A DNA stretch of 64,000 nucleotides from G963667425 sp963667425 [NCBI: bacterium] (GCA_963667425.1 OY763407.1:2604001-2668000); one strand, 5' to 3'; positions 43,933 through 53,022 are shown, counted from the stretch's first letter. Made by a program: numbers and translations. Notes: generated from the letters alone by a model not told the origin.

Positions 43933-44457
43933 TTAATTCTTGGGAGTTAACATCATTGACATTTTTTTATTTTTTACTGTTCTATCTAAATCTACATTGA
44001 GGTTTTCCTTACCACCAAGTTCCTCAACTATTTTGTCAAGATTTTCAAGTGCTTTGTCAACAAACATTACTTCACGGCCTCTGAAAAAAACTGTGAATTT
44101 TACGTTGTTGCCTACTTCAAGAAATTTGGCGGCCTGTCTTACCTTTGTCATTAAATCGTGTTCGTCTGTATTTGGCCTTATTTTTAGTTCTTTTATTTCT
44201 ATTACGGCCTGCTTTTTCTTTGAATCTTTAGCTTTCTTTTTAAGCTTGTAAAGATGCTTGCCGTAGTCCATAATTTTACAGACAACAGGATCAGTGTTTG
44301 GAGAAACACAGACCAGATCTAGTTCGTACTCTTCTGCAATTCTTAAAGCTTCACTTTTTGAAATTACTCCGAGCTGATCTCCATTCGGGGCAATAACTCT
44401 CATTTTGACGGCTTTTATAGCACGATTAACTGGCGCATTGTCTGTCGTCGGCTTCAT
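43933..44457 (-). CDS. infC: Translation initiation factor IF-3
   Basis: 174 residues. N-domain with MRVIAPNGDQLGVISKSEALRIA, a Lys-rich linker (KLKKKAKDSKKKQ), and C-domain with KELKIRPNTDEHDL and FRGREVMF. It prevents 70S association and checks the start codon. Unlike E. coli (AUU), the frame starts at ATG, which overlaps the thrS stop by one base (TAATG). Translation is therefore coupled to thrS. Confidence 0.97.
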   Translation of the reverse strand: MKPTTDNAPVNRAIKAVKMRVIAPNGDQLGVISKSEALRIAEEYELDLVCVSPNTDPVVCKIMDYGKHLYKLKKKAKDSKKKQAVIEIKELKIRPNTDEHDLMTKVRQAAKFLEVGNNVKFTVFFRGREVMFVDKALENLDKIVEELGGKENLNVDLDRTVKNKKMSMMLTPKN

Positions 44458-46370
44458 TAAAAATAAACTCCTCCACGATTTTCATTATTAATTTCTTCTA
44501 TAAAAGCGGACAGTTCCATAGTTTTCTGCTCTCCGCCTCTTACTCTTACTGTTATTTCCTTAAGCTCAATCTCATTATCTCCAATTACAATTATGTATGG
44601 AGTCTTATTTACAATCCACTCTCTCACTTTGTAACCGGTTTTTTCATTCCTGTCATCAAGTTGTGTGCGGATATTAATCTTTCTTAGTGCCGAGTCAAGC
44701 TTTTTTGCTGTCTCGATATGTTTTTCAGATACAGGTATGATTGCTACCTGGTCTGGAGATAACCACAAAGGCAGTGCTCCTTTATAGTGTTCAATAAGAA
44801 CACCGAAGAATCTTTCAAGAGATCCCATAAGTGCACGATGAATCATTATTGGTCTCTGTTCGCTACCATCTGTTGCAGTATATTCAAGATTAAACCTTTC
44901 AGGAAGGTTAAAATCGAGCTGTATCGTTGAAAGCTGCCATGCTCTGCCAATTGAATCTTTTACTGCGATGTCTATTTTAGGACCATAAAACGCACCGTCA
45001 CCTTCATTTATTGAGTAACTAAGTCCTGATTTGTCAAGAGCTTCTTTAAGTGCAGCTTCTGCTTTATCCCAGATTTCCTGTGTACCAACTGATTTTTCAG
45101 GCTGAGTACTTAAAAAAACATTGAAATCCTCAAAACCGAAACTTCTTAATATATGAAGTGAAAAATCAAGTGTTTCTGACACTTCATCAGCCATCTGATC
45201 TATGCGGCAGAAAAGATGTGCATCATCCTGAGTAAATCCTCTTACTCTAAGTAATCCATGAAGTGTTCCAGATTTTTCATATCTGTAAACTGTTCCAAGT
45301 TCCGCCCATTTAAATGGGAAATCACGATAACTTCTTTTCTGTGATTTATAAAGCATAACATGGAAAGGGCAGTTCATTGGTTTTGCGTAGTAGTTTTCGC
45401 CATCTATGTCCATAGGGCTGTACATTCCATCTTTATAAAAAGAGAGATGACCGCTTGTTTCCCAAAGATTTGAGCGCCCTATGTGCGGTGTGTAAACTAT
45501 TTCGTAACCATATTTATAATGTTCTCTTTTCCAGAAATTCTCAATAACGGTTCTGATTCTTCCACCTTTTGGTGTCCAGAGTACTAATCCTGGTCCGACC
45601 TGTTCGCTGAAAGTATAGAGATTAAGCTCTTTTCCGAGTTTTCTATGATCTCTTTCCTTTGCTTCTTCAAGCATCTGAATATAATCTTTCAGTTCTTTTT
45701 GTGATGAAAAAGCTGTTCCGTATATTCTCTGAAGCATTTTATTTTTTTCATCACCACGCCAGTATGCGCCTGCAACAGAAAAAAGCTTGAATGCTTTTGC
45801 AAAGGATGTATCAGGAACGTGAGGTCCGCGACAGAGATCGGTGAAATCTCCATGCTTATATAAAGTTATTGTTCCGTCTTCAAGTTCATTTATTATTTCA
45901 ACTTTGTACTTCTCACCAAGTTCATTGAATTTTTTCAGAGCATTTTCTTTTGAAATTTCTATTCTTTCAAATTTATATTTTGATGCCACTATCTTTTTCA
46001 TTTCTTCTTCAATGAGAGCAAGATCTTCATCTGTAAATCTGTGATTTGAATCGAAGTCATAATAAAAACCGTTGTCAATTGCCGGACCTATTGTTACAAG
46101 TGTACCGGGGAACAGTTTTGTTACAGCGTCAGCCATGATATGTGATGCTGAATGGCGAATTATTTCAAGACCTTCTTCACTTTTTACTGTTATCACATTG
46201 AGATTTCCTTCTTCAACTGAAGAAAAAAGATCTTTCAGGTTTCCGTTGACAGAAACTGCGATTGCATTTTTTGCAAGACCGGAACCTATTTCTCTTGAGA
46301 TAAAATCGTAAAAACTTTCTCCTTCAGAAGCCGTTTTGATACTTCCGTCAGGTAAAATAAGGTTAAGCAT
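44457..46370 (-). CDS. thrS: Threonyl-tRNA synthetase
   Basis: 637 residues, full length. TGS domain (MLNLILPDGSIKTASEG), second additional/editing domain with HSASHIMADAV and the HGDFTDLCRGPH motif, and class II core (MNCPFHVMLYK with a zinc Cys, FRWAELG-like FKWAELGTVYRYE, LMGSLERF). The anticodon domain begins LSPDQVAIIPVSEKH. The start is ATG at 46370 after GAGGG; the TTG at 46382 is rejected. tRNA-Val ends only 28 bp upstream with no promoter between, so thrS is probably made from the tRNA promoter. Confidence 0.98.
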   Translation of the reverse strand: MLNLILPDGSIKTASEGESFYDFISREIGSGLAKNAIAVSVNGNLKDLFSSVEEGNLNVITVKSEEGLEIIRHSASHIMADAVTKLFPGTLVTIGPAIDNGFYYDFDSNHRFTDEDLALIEEEMKKIVASKYKFERIEISKENALKKFNELGEKYKVEIINELEDGTITLYKHGDFTDLCRGPHVPDTSFAKAFKLFSVAGAYWRGDEKNKMLQRIYGTAFSSQKELKDYIQMLEEAKERDHRKLGKELNLYTFSEQVGPGLVLWTPKGGRIRTVIENFWKREHYKYGYEIVYTPHIGRSNLWETSGHLSFYKDGMYSPMDIDGENYYAKPMNCPFHVMLYKSQKRSYRDFPFKWAELGTVYRYEKSGTLHGLLRVRGFTQDDAHLFCRIDQMADEVSETLDFSLHILRSFGFEDFNVFLSTQPEKSVGTQEIWDKAEAALKEALDKSGLSYSINEGDGAFYGPKIDIAVKDSIGRAWQLSTIQLDFNLPERFNLEYTATDGSEQRPIMIHRALMGSLERFFGVLIEHYKGALPLWLSPDQVAIIPVSEKHIETAKKLDSALRKINIRTQLDDRNEKTGYKVREWIVNKTPYIIVIGDNEIELKEITVRVRGGEQKTMELSAFIEEINNENRGGVYF

Positions 46371-46398
46371 TGAAACCCTCAATAATAAACAAAAAAGA

Positions 46399-46473
46399 TG
46401 GTAGGCCCGAGTGGTTTCGAACCACTGACCCCTGCCACGTCAAGGCAGTGCTCTCCCGCTGAGCTACGAGCCC
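46399..46473 (-). tRNA. tRNA-Val(GAC)
   Basis: A 75-nt minus-strand cloverleaf. Acceptor GGGCTCG/CGGGCCT (pair 1-72 is G-U), D-arm GCTC/GAGC, anticodon stem CTGCC/GGCAG with loop TTGACGT (GAC), T-arm AGTGG-TTCGAAA-CCACT, CCA encoded. It lies directly in front of thrS. Confidence 0.96.
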
Positions 46474-46496
46474 TCCTGAAAATTCAAGCAGTGGCA

Positions 46497-46524
46497 GTTA
46501 TAGCATAAAGCTTGTGAAAGTCAA
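46497..46524 (-). promoter_or_regulatory. Promoter of tRNA-Val and probably the whole thrS operon
   Basis: Minus strand TTGACT (46524-46519), 16 bp spacer, TATAAC (46502-46497), about 24 bp before the tRNA 5' end. No other promoter is visible before thrS. Confidence 0.75.
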
Positions 46525-46639
46525 TATTTTTTTAGGAAAATCAATGCGAAAGAGCATTTCTGATTTATCTAAGTCAAATAAGAACTAAAGAATTTCAATT
46601 AGAATAAATCTGGCGGAATATCTTCTTTGAAGGCTGGTT

Positions 46640-47473
46640 TTATTTTTTATTTTTTCCCTTTTTTGCAATGGGGGCAAGCATCTCTTTAGGTATAACTGCT
46701 TCAGTTACAGGTTGTTTTACGCTGTAAATTAACATTGCAAGCCCTACAAGAACAAAAGGAATACTGAGCCACTGTCCCATTGTCAGTCCTGTTGAAAGAG
46801 TCTGATATTCTTTTACAAATTCTATCAGGAATCTAAATGTGAAATATCCCATTAAAAATATTGATGTTAGAATCCCTCTTGTCCCTTTTTTTGTTTTCTT
46901 ATCAACAATTAAAAGAATTGCAAGTATGAGAAATCCTCCAAAAGCTTCATATAACTGAGATGGATGTCTGAAATTGTTGTCGTATCTAAGGAATTTTACT
47001 GCCCATGGAACATCTGTTATTCTGCCTACAATTTCACTGTTCATGAAGTTTCCTATTCTTACGAATGCTGCACCTACTGATGCGGCAAGAACGATTGCAT
47101 CGGCAACTCTAAAAAAATGTATTTTTCTTGTTTTTGAAAAATACACTGCGGCAAGTATTAATCCTATTGTTGCACCGTGACTTGCAAGTCCGCCTTTCCA
47201 GACTGCAATTAATTCAAACGGATGAGTAAGATAAAAAAATGCATCTTCATAAAAGAAACAGTGACCGAGTCTTGCTCCTATAACAGTGGCAAGTGTTCCT
47301 ATTAATAAAAATTTCTCGGATACTTTTTCAGGATAACCTTCTTTTTCGAGATGTTTCTGGAATAACTTATAACCAATGAGAATTGTCATTGCGAAAAGTA
47401 GACCGTAATATCTTACCGGTCTGCCGAATATGTGAAAAATATCAGGATCTATGTTCCAGATGAATCCATGCAT
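46640..47473 (-). CDS. lgt: Prolipoprotein diacylglyceryl transferase
   Basis: A 277-residue inner-membrane enzyme that transfers diacylglycerol from phosphatidylglycerol to the lipobox Cys. Several TM helices. The Lgt signature is visible in GGLASHGATIGLI and in VRIGNFMNSEIVGRITDVPWAV, followed by RHPSQLYEAFGGF. The many lipoproteins in this window depend on it. It is the last gene of a four-gene leftward operon; TAGGAG precedes the start and overlaps the end of the upstream gene. Confidence 0.96.
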   Translation of the reverse strand: MHGFIWNIDPDIFHIFGRPVRYYGLLFAMTILIGYKLFQKHLEKEGYPEKVSEKFLLIGTLATVIGARLGHCFFYEDAFFYLTHPFELIAVWKGGLASHGATIGLILAAVYFSKTRKIHFFRVADAIVLAASVGAAFVRIGNFMNSEIVGRITDVPWAVKFLRYDNNFRHPSQLYEAFGGFLILAILLIVDKKTKKGTRGILTSIFLMGYFTFRFLIEFVKEYQTLSTGLTMGQWLSIPFVLVGLAMLIYSVKQPVTEAVIPKEMLAPIAKKGKNKK

Positions 47474-47483
47474 GTCTACGCTC

Positions 47484-48467
47484 CTAGTTAAGTGGTTCTA
47501 TAACGAAATAAAAAGTGCCTTCAAAAAGAGTTTTAAGTGTTCCTGTTGGTCTTTTTGAATAGGGCTTTATAATATATTTGGAAAGCATTCCAACTTCAAA
47601 ATCAAGATTTTTAAGAGACTTTTGTATTATTCCTTTGCCTTCGTATGTAAATATTATGTCAAGTGGAGAATCTTTTGAGATGAGTCCAGGCTGTATTCTT
47701 CCAACCCAGTGATCTTCTTTTGTTGAAATGTTGTAAAGAGAGCCTTCTTCGCCCAGTTTTCTCATATATACGTCTGCTGAAAATGTTATGATTGCATTTC
47801 CCTGATCGTCAATAAGACCATCTGCAAGTTCTTTTATCGTAAATTGAAGATCATTTCCTACTGATGCTGAATAAATTTTATTCTTGTACTGAATATAATC
47901 TTTAAGGTCTTCATTTTCCGACAGAGATACTGCGACAACATCATTTTGATGCTCAACTTCCATATATATTTCAATATCCTGCCCCTGCAGACATTTTGCC
48001 TCATAGTTCTGAAGCGTTACGGTTGTTGTTTCATTGCTGTATACGGTTTTATCTCTGAACTGTTCGTCACATATATTTGCTGAAACGTCAACTGTGTCCG
48101 TCTGAGTTCCTATTGGAGTTTCTGCTGTAACTGTTGCTGTTATTGTTATATCATCTCCTGATATCAGCTGCATCATCTGATCAAGATTTATTACTGCATC
48201 AACTGTATAACTGTCTCCAAATTCTGCCGGAACCTTACCGCTGTCCTTTACAATGTTCACTACAGAATCTTTTGTCTGTTCAGCTATTACTTCATCGACA
48301 TTATTCATGGTTTCATCCATATCTATGTCATAAGTTGCAGGATTTTCACTGTTTACGTCTTCAGGATACTTGACTGTAAGATCTATCAGAAACATTTCTG
48401 AACACGCCCACATTGAAATTAAAGCAAGCGCCAGCAAAATCATTTTTAAAGCGTTTGTTTTTTTCAT
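47484..48467 (-). CDS. Lipoprotein of unknown function
   Basis: A 327-residue predicted lipoprotein (lipobox SMWAC at Cys 22). The mature protein is beta-rich, with an SGDDITITATVTAETPIGTQTDTVDVSANI-type strand region (about 95-150) and no recognised domain. Acidic overall but without the long DxD stalk of other lipoproteins here. It lies between prfB and lgt with 2- and 10-bp gaps; the ribosome site GGAG overlaps the prfB stop region, so translation is coupled. A role in envelope function is suggested only by lgt and the PPIase in the same operon. Confidence 0.6.
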   Translation of the reverse strand: MKKTNALKMILLALALISMWACSEMFLIDLTVKYPEDVNSENPATYDIDMDETMNNVDEVIAEQTKDSVVNIVKDSGKVPAEFGDSYTVDAVINLDQMMQLISGDDITITATVTAETPIGTQTDTVDVSANICDEQFRDKTVYSNETTTVTLQNYEAKCLQGQDIEIYMEVEHQNDVVAVSLSENEDLKDYIQYKNKIYSASVGNDLQFTIKELADGLIDDQGNAIITFSADVYMRKLGEEGSLYNISTKEDHWVGRIQPGLISKDSPLDIIFTYEGKGIIQKSLKNLDFEVGMLSKYIIKPYSKRPTGTLKTLFEGTFYFVIEPLN

Positions 48468-48469
48468 TT

Positions 48470-49576
48470 TTATTCTCCTGAAAGTAAATAAGCTTCCATA
48501 AATTCGTCAAGAATATCTTCTCCGTCAAGGACTGCTTCAGCATTTCCTTTTTCAAAATCTGTTCTGTGATCTTTCACCATTTTATATGGATGAAGAACAT
48601 ATGAACGGATCTGACTTCCGAAGTTTATTCCCATTTTTCCCTTTTCCTGTTCAACAATGTTTTCATTCTTTTTCTCAAGCTCCATTTCATAAAGTTTGGA
48701 TTTAAGAATTTTCATTGCTGTAGCCTTGTTTTTATGCTGACTTCTTTCTTTCTGACATGTAACTATTATTCCTGATGGGATATGTGTTATTCTTATTGCC
48801 GAGTCAGTTGTGTTTACATGCTGCCCACCGGCACCTGATGCTCTGTATGTATCTATTTTCAGATCTTTTTCTTCTATTTCAATATCTATGGAATCATCTA
48901 TTTCAGGTGTTATGAAAACTGATGCAAAACTGGTGTGTCTTCTTTTATTTGCATCAAAAGGAGATATTCTTACAAGTCTGTGCACACCATTTTCAGCTTT
49001 TAGGTAACCGTAAGCATAATCTCCCGATATTATCATTGTTACGCTTTTTATTGCGGCAGCATCATCTCCGGTAACCTTATCTATTATTTCTATTTCAAAT
49101 TTATGCCTTTCAGCCCATCTGGTGTACATTCTCATAAGCATTACAGCCCAATCCTGAGATTCTCTTCCACCTGCACCTGAGTTTATATAGACAATGGCGT
49201 TGTTTGCATCCATTTTTCCGCCGAGCATTTTCTGGAATTCAAGCTTTCTTATAAGTTCTTCAATTGAATCTGAAATGGTCTCAGCTTCATCTTCCGCATT
49301 CTCACCTTCACTCATAAGTTCGCATAAAATAGTCAGCTCATCAAACTTGGTATCAAAAGAATTAAACAGCTCAAGACTATTCTCAAGAAGACGTTTTTTT
49401 TTGTTAAGCTCTCCTGTTTTTTCCGTATCAGACCACAATGCAGGATCCTCAAGTTTCTTTTCCACTTCCGAGAGTTCTCTTTTTTTTTCGTTGATTCCAA
49501 GTGCATTTTGAAGTATTTCGTGCTTTTCAGAATATTCTTTATGTTTTATCTGTAGTTCTTTTAAGCTTAACGCCAT
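48470..49576 (-). CDS. prfB: Peptide chain release factor 2, no programmed frameshift
   Basis: A 368-residue RF2 that reads UGA and UAA. The SPF recognition tripeptide is in ISPFDANKRRHTSF and the catalytic GGQ in GAGGQHVNTTDSA. The N-terminal helical region is one continuous frame: around codon 25, where most RF2 genes have a CUU-UGA-C slip site, the reading here is GCACTTGGAATC with no in-frame stop. GGAG lies 6 bp before the ATG. The gene is second in the operon, 2 bp after the PPIase gene. Confidence 0.96.
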   Translation of the reverse strand: MALSLKELQIKHKEYSEKHEILQNALGINEKKRELSEVEKKLEDPALWSDTEKTGELNKKKRLLENSLELFNSFDTKFDELTILCELMSEGENAEDEAETISDSIEELIRKLEFQKMLGGKMDANNAIVYINSGAGGRESQDWAVMLMRMYTRWAERHKFEIEIIDKVTGDDAAAIKSVTMIISGDYAYGYLKAENGVHRLVRISPFDANKRRHTSFASVFITPEIDDSIDIEIEEKDLKIDTYRASGAGGQHVNTTDSAIRITHIPSGIIVTCQKERSQHKNKATAMKILKSKLYEMELEKKNENIVEQEKGKMGINFGSQIRSYVLHPYKMVKDHRTDFEKGNAEAVLDGEDILDEFMEAYLLSGE

Positions 49577-49578
49577 AT

Positions 49579-50409
49579 TTACTCCCAGTTCAATTTGTCC
49601 AAATTTACCTTGGCTCCGTAATTTTTAACAACTTCCTGCTGATAAAGATTCCACTTATCTTCTCCTGAATCTTTTATAAGTTTTTCAACCATCAGCGGGT
49701 ATGCTTTTTTGAAATCAAGATATCTTTTATATGCAAAACCTGTTATTTCCAGTATTACAAAATATTTTTCACTATCTTCTACAGGACCTATAACTTCTCC
49801 AAGTTTAGCTTTAACAACAAGATCTTTCCATGCCGGATCCATAATATCCGCACTAAAAAGTCCCCAGTCTCCATTTGTAGCTGCCAGATTCTTATCATCG
49901 GAATATCTTGCCGAAAGAAGCCCCAGAGAGTTTTCTCCGGTTTTTGTCATTTTAATTATTTTTTTTGCAAGAGATTTTTTTCTAACCCTTATTGCTGAAA
50001 TCCTGTAGAGCTTGTCTCTTTTAAACTGTTCCTGATTTTCCATATAGTAGTTTTTCAGGGTGTTTTCATCTATGCCGTATATTTCCGACATTAAATTCTT
50101 TTTCATATATTCAAGAATAAGTTTCTTTTTGAAATTTTCTATCCGATTTGTGTTTTCTGCAAGATATTCAATTCCCTCTCTGATTCCTTTTTCATATAAA
50201 ACTTCATCAGATATAGTCGAGTACAGAAACTTTTTTCTCATTGACGATGAATCTGAAAATCCATTGTCATTAATCCATTTGTAATATTTTTCCTTAAACT
50301 CCTGAACGGTTACCATTTCATCTTTAAATGTAAATACAGCATCATTCTCGTATTTACTGCATCCTGTAAAAAAGAGGATAAAAAAGATAAAAATTGTTAA
50401 GTACTTCAT
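49579..50409 (-). CDS. Parvulin-type peptidyl-prolyl isomerase lipoprotein
   Basis: A 276-residue predicted lipoprotein (lipobox FFTGC at Cys 17). A SurA/PrsA-like N-terminal helical chaperone region (EFKEKYYKWINDN) and a parvulin domain: LYRISAIRVRKK, SARYSDDKNLAATNGDWGLF, and LGEVIGPVEDSEKYFVILEI. It should help fold exported proteins in the periplasm, which fits the lipoprotein-heavy genome and the lgt gene downstream. It is the first gene of the operon; its promoter is at 50427-50454. Confidence 0.85.
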   Translation of the reverse strand: MKYLTIFIFFILFFTGCSKYENDAVFTFKDEMVTVQEFKEKYYKWINDNGFSDSSSMRKKFLYSTISDEVLYEKGIREGIEYLAENTNRIENFKKKLILEYMKKNLMSEIYGIDENTLKNYYMENQEQFKRDKLYRISAIRVRKKSLAKKIIKMTKTGENSLGLLSARYSDDKNLAATNGDWGLFSADIMDPAWKDLVVKAKLGEVIGPVEDSEKYFVILEITGFAYKRYLDFKKAYPLMVEKLIKDSGEDKWNLYQQEVVKNYGAKVNLDKLNWE

Positions 50410-50426
50410 ACAAAACCTCCGTTTGG

Positions 50427-50454
50427 ATGATAACTTTTTTCATGTTTATGTCAA
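50427..50454 (-). promoter_or_regulatory. Promoter of the PPIase-prfB-lipoprotein-lgt operon
   Basis: Minus strand TTGACA (50454-50449), 16 bp spacer, TATCAT (50432-50427), with GGAGG just before the ATG. Confidence 0.65.
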
Positions 50455-50521
50455 ATTTGGTTTTAAAAGCGATTAAAAAGAAATGTGCTTTAATTGATAG
50501 AATGTTTATTTGAAGTAATTG

Positions 50522-50549
50522 TTGATTTTTTTATATCCTGTTCTATCAT
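50522..50549 (+). promoter_or_regulatory. Promoter of nfnAB
   Basis: TTGATT (50522-50527), 16 bp spacer, TATCAT (50544-50549), about 44 bp before the start codon. It diverges from the PPIase promoter. Confidence 0.5.
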
Positions 50550-50592
50550 AGAATCGTAAAAAAGCCGCTATGGCATTAATTAGGGGGAAAAA

Positions 50593-51453
50593 ATGTACGT
50601 TCGTAACGAAATACTAAAGAAAGAGCAGCTGGCTCCTTCCATTTTTCGTTTTGTTTTAAGAGAGCCTGTAATTGCAAATCATAGAAAACCAGGGCAGTTT
50701 GTAATTGTAAGAACTTCGGAAGAGGGAGAAAGAGTTCCGCTTACCATAGTTGATTCAAACAAAAGTGAGGGAAGCATTACTCTTATTGTTCAGGCAGTTG
50801 GAAGCACAACACAGGAGATGAGTAATTTTGAAGTAGGGCAGGGATTTCATGATGTGGCAGGTCCTTTGGGAAATCCTGTGGAAATAGAAAAATTCGGTAC
50901 AGTTTTATGTATCGCAGGTGGTCTTGGAATTGCCCCTTTATATCCTATTATGAAAGCTCTCAAGAAAAGGGGAAACAAAATTGTAACAATTTTAGGTGCA
51001 AGAAACAAGGACCTTATAATTCTTAGGGATGAAGCTGAATCTATAAGTGACAGAATGATAATAACTACAGATGACGGTTCCGAGGGAATGAAAGGTCTTG
51101 TAACTGAAGCGGCAGAGCTTGTAATAACAAATGAAAAAATAAACAAAGCTGTTATTATAGGGCCTCCCATAATGATGAAATTTTCTGTGGACGTAACAAA
51201 AAAGCATGGAGTGCCTTCAATTGTAAGTTTAAATCCTATAATGGTTGACGGTACAGGAATGTGCGGAGGATGCAGAGTCACTGTCGGAGGCGAAACAAAG
51301 TTCGCCTGTGTCGATGGTCCTGAATTTGATGGTGATCTGGTCGACTTTAACGAACTTCTTCAGCGTAGTGGAATGTATAGGGAAAAAGAGAAGGAAGCTT
51401 CTCTTAAAAAAAATCATGTTTGCAGACTAAGCAATGTAACTGGGGAAAAATAG
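50593..51453 (+). CDS. nfnA: NADH-dependent ferredoxin:NADP oxidoreductase, small subunit (NfnA)
   Basis: A 286-residue flavoprotein subunit. FAD-binding domain (KPGQFVIVRTSEEGERVPLTI), NAD-binding domain (CIAGGLGIAPLYPIMKAL), and a C-terminal 2Fe-2S motif GTGMCGGCRVTVGGE with a further Cys in FACVDGPEFD. Nfn couples NADH, ferredoxin and NADP by electron bifurcation in anaerobes. Dihydroorotate-dehydrogenase electron-transfer subunits are close relatives, but the large subunit right downstream settles the call. A GGGGG site precedes the ATG. Confidence 0.9.
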   Translation: MYVRNEILKKEQLAPSIFRFVLREPVIANHRKPGQFVIVRTSEEGERVPLTIVDSNKSEGSITLIVQAVGSTTQEMSNFEVGQGFHDVAGPLGNPVEIEKFGTVLCIAGGLGIAPLYPIMKALKKRGNKIVTILGARNKDLIILRDEAESISDRMIITTDDGSEGMKGLVTEAAELVITNEKINKAVIIGPPIMMKFSVDVTKKHGVPSIVSLNPIMVDGTGMCGGCRVTVGGETKFACVDGPEFDGDLVDFNELLQRSGMYREKEKEASLKKNHVCRLSNVTGEK

Positions 51454-51455
51454 TT

Positions 51456-52868
51456 ATGGATAAAAAAGAGAGACTTGAAATTCCAAGGCAGAAAATGCCG
51501 GAACAGGATCCGAAAGAAAGAATTGAGAATATGAAGGAAGTTCCTTACGGTTACACTGAAGAAATGGCGGTAACTGAAGCTAAAAGATGTATTCAGTGCG
51601 GAAAAAACGCTCCATGTATAAAAAATTGTCCGGTATCGATAGATATTCCCTCTGTAATGGCTTTTGTTGCAGAAGGAGATTTTGAAAATGCCTATAAAAA
51701 AATAAAAGAAAACAACCTTCTCCCGGGAATTTGCGGCAGAGTATGTCCTCAACAGGAACAGTGTCAGAGCGAATGCACTGTAGGCAAACTGAAAAAAAAT
51801 AAAGAATGTGCAGTAGGAATTGGAAATATAGAACGTTTTCTTGCAGATTGGGCAAGAACAAACAATAAGGAAATCATAGTTCCGGCAGAAAAAAAGAATG
51901 GCTGGAAAGTTGCTGTCATAGGAAGTGGTCCGGCCGGACTTACAGTTGCCGGTGAACTTGCAAGAAAAGGAACAGAAGTTCATGTCTTTGAAGCACTTCA
52001 CACACCTGGAGGCGTTTTGGTATATGGAATTCCTGAATTCAGACTTCCTCAGGAAATAATAGATAGTGAAATCGCCAATTTAAAAGCACTTGGAGTAAAA
52101 ATTCATTGCAACAGAATCGTAGGACAGTCAATAACAATGCACGAAATGCTTGACGAGTATGATTCAATATTTATAGGAAGCGGAGCAGGACTTCCTATAT
52201 TTATGAATATTCCGGGTGAAAATTCTCTAGGTGTTTATTCCGCCAACGAATATCTTACAAGAATCAACCTTATGAAAGCCTATAAAAAACAAAGCCAGAC
52301 TCCTATCTATACACCCGAATCTCTTGCCGTTATCGGCGGCGGAAACGTTGCGATGGACTCTGCAAGAACAGCTTTAAGATTAGGCGTTTCTGATGTAAAA
52401 CTTGTTTACAGAAGAAGTGAAGCTGAAATGCCTGCAAGAGCTGAAGAAAGAGAACATGCAAAAGAAGAAGGGGTGAAATTTGATCTTCTTACAGATATAA
52501 AGGAAATCCTTAAAGATGAAAAAGGCTGGGTCACAGGCATAAAAGTTGTAGACATGGAACTCGGTGAACCTGATGAGTACGGAAGACGTAAACCTGTTGA
52601 AATAAAAGGTTCTGACAGAATCATAGATGTCAAGTCCGTTATAATTGCAATAGGGAATCGACCGAATCCTCTTGTAAAAAAGAGTTTCCCTGAAATCGAG
52701 ACAAATGAAAAAGCAGGAATAAAAACCGATCCTGAAACACTTGAAACATCAATAAAAGGTGTTTTTGCCGGTGGTGATATTGTTCTTGGAGCTGCAACAG
52801 TAATTAAGGCTATGGAACACGGCAAAAGAGCTGCAAAATATATTGATGAATACCTGCATTCTCTTTAA
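51456..52868 (+). CDS. nfnB: NADH-dependent ferredoxin:NADP oxidoreductase, large subunit (NfnB; GltA-like)
   Basis: A 470-residue subunit. Two 4Fe-4S clusters near the N-terminus (RCIQCGKNAPCIKNCPVSIDI and GICGRVCPQQEQCQSECTV), then an FAD domain (VAVIGSGPAGLTVAGELA) and an NADPH domain (LAVIGGGNVAMDSARTALRLG). It ends with the VFAGGDIVLGAATVIKAMEHGKRAA FAD signature. The ATG at 51456 overlaps nothing and lies 2 bp after the nfnA stop; an in-frame ATG at 51420 inside nfnA is rejected. Same fold as the glutamate synthase small subunit; no large gltB is near. Confidence 0.92.
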   Translation: MDKKERLEIPRQKMPEQDPKERIENMKEVPYGYTEEMAVTEAKRCIQCGKNAPCIKNCPVSIDIPSVMAFVAEGDFENAYKKIKENNLLPGICGRVCPQQEQCQSECTVGKLKKNKECAVGIGNIERFLADWARTNNKEIIVPAEKKNGWKVAVIGSGPAGLTVAGELARKGTEVHVFEALHTPGGVLVYGIPEFRLPQEIIDSEIANLKALGVKIHCNRIVGQSITMHEMLDEYDSIFIGSGAGLPIFMNIPGENSLGVYSANEYLTRINLMKAYKKQSQTPIYTPESLAVIGGGNVAMDSARTALRLGVSDVKLVYRRSEAEMPARAEEREHAKEEGVKFDLLTDIKEILKDEKGWVTGIKVVDMELGEPDEYGRRKPVEIKGSDRIIDVKSVIIAIGNRPNPLVKKSFPEIETNEKAGIKTDPETLETSIKGVFAGGDIVLGAATVIKAMEHGKRAAKYIDEYLHSL

Positions 52869-52894
52869 AACACTCTTTCTTTCAAAAAAGCAGA

Positions 52895-53022
52895 TACCTT
52901 TTGCATTGCAAAAGGGTACTTAAGCGGATCCTGAGCATACCTTTTGTATTTTCAAGTCGGCAAAAAAAGTTCCTGAGACTACCTTTTGTACTGCAAAAGA
53001 TGGCTTAAAGTTTATCAGATTC
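52895..53022. repeat. Three degenerate ~42-bp tandem repeats with hairpins
   Basis: TACCTTTTG occurs at 52895, 52938 and 52980 (steps of 43 and 42 bp). Units 1 and 3 continue into CAAAAG and can fold (CCTTTTGCATTGCAAAAGG in unit 1). Units 2 and 3 are each preceded by CCTGAG. The tract lies in the 280-bp gap between nfnB and the GH57-like gene, upstream of that gene's promoter. Confidence 0.6.

Noticed and set aside
51414-52001. 195-codon antisense frame over nfnB, and similar long antisense frames (for example 40472-40855, 50847-51281)
   Set aside because: They oppose well-supported genes, have Phe/Ser/Tyr-rich composition from antisense of A-rich codons, and lack ribosome sites.
52895-53022. 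CRISPR array
   Set aside because: Only three degenerate units, no constant repeat and no cas genes in the window.
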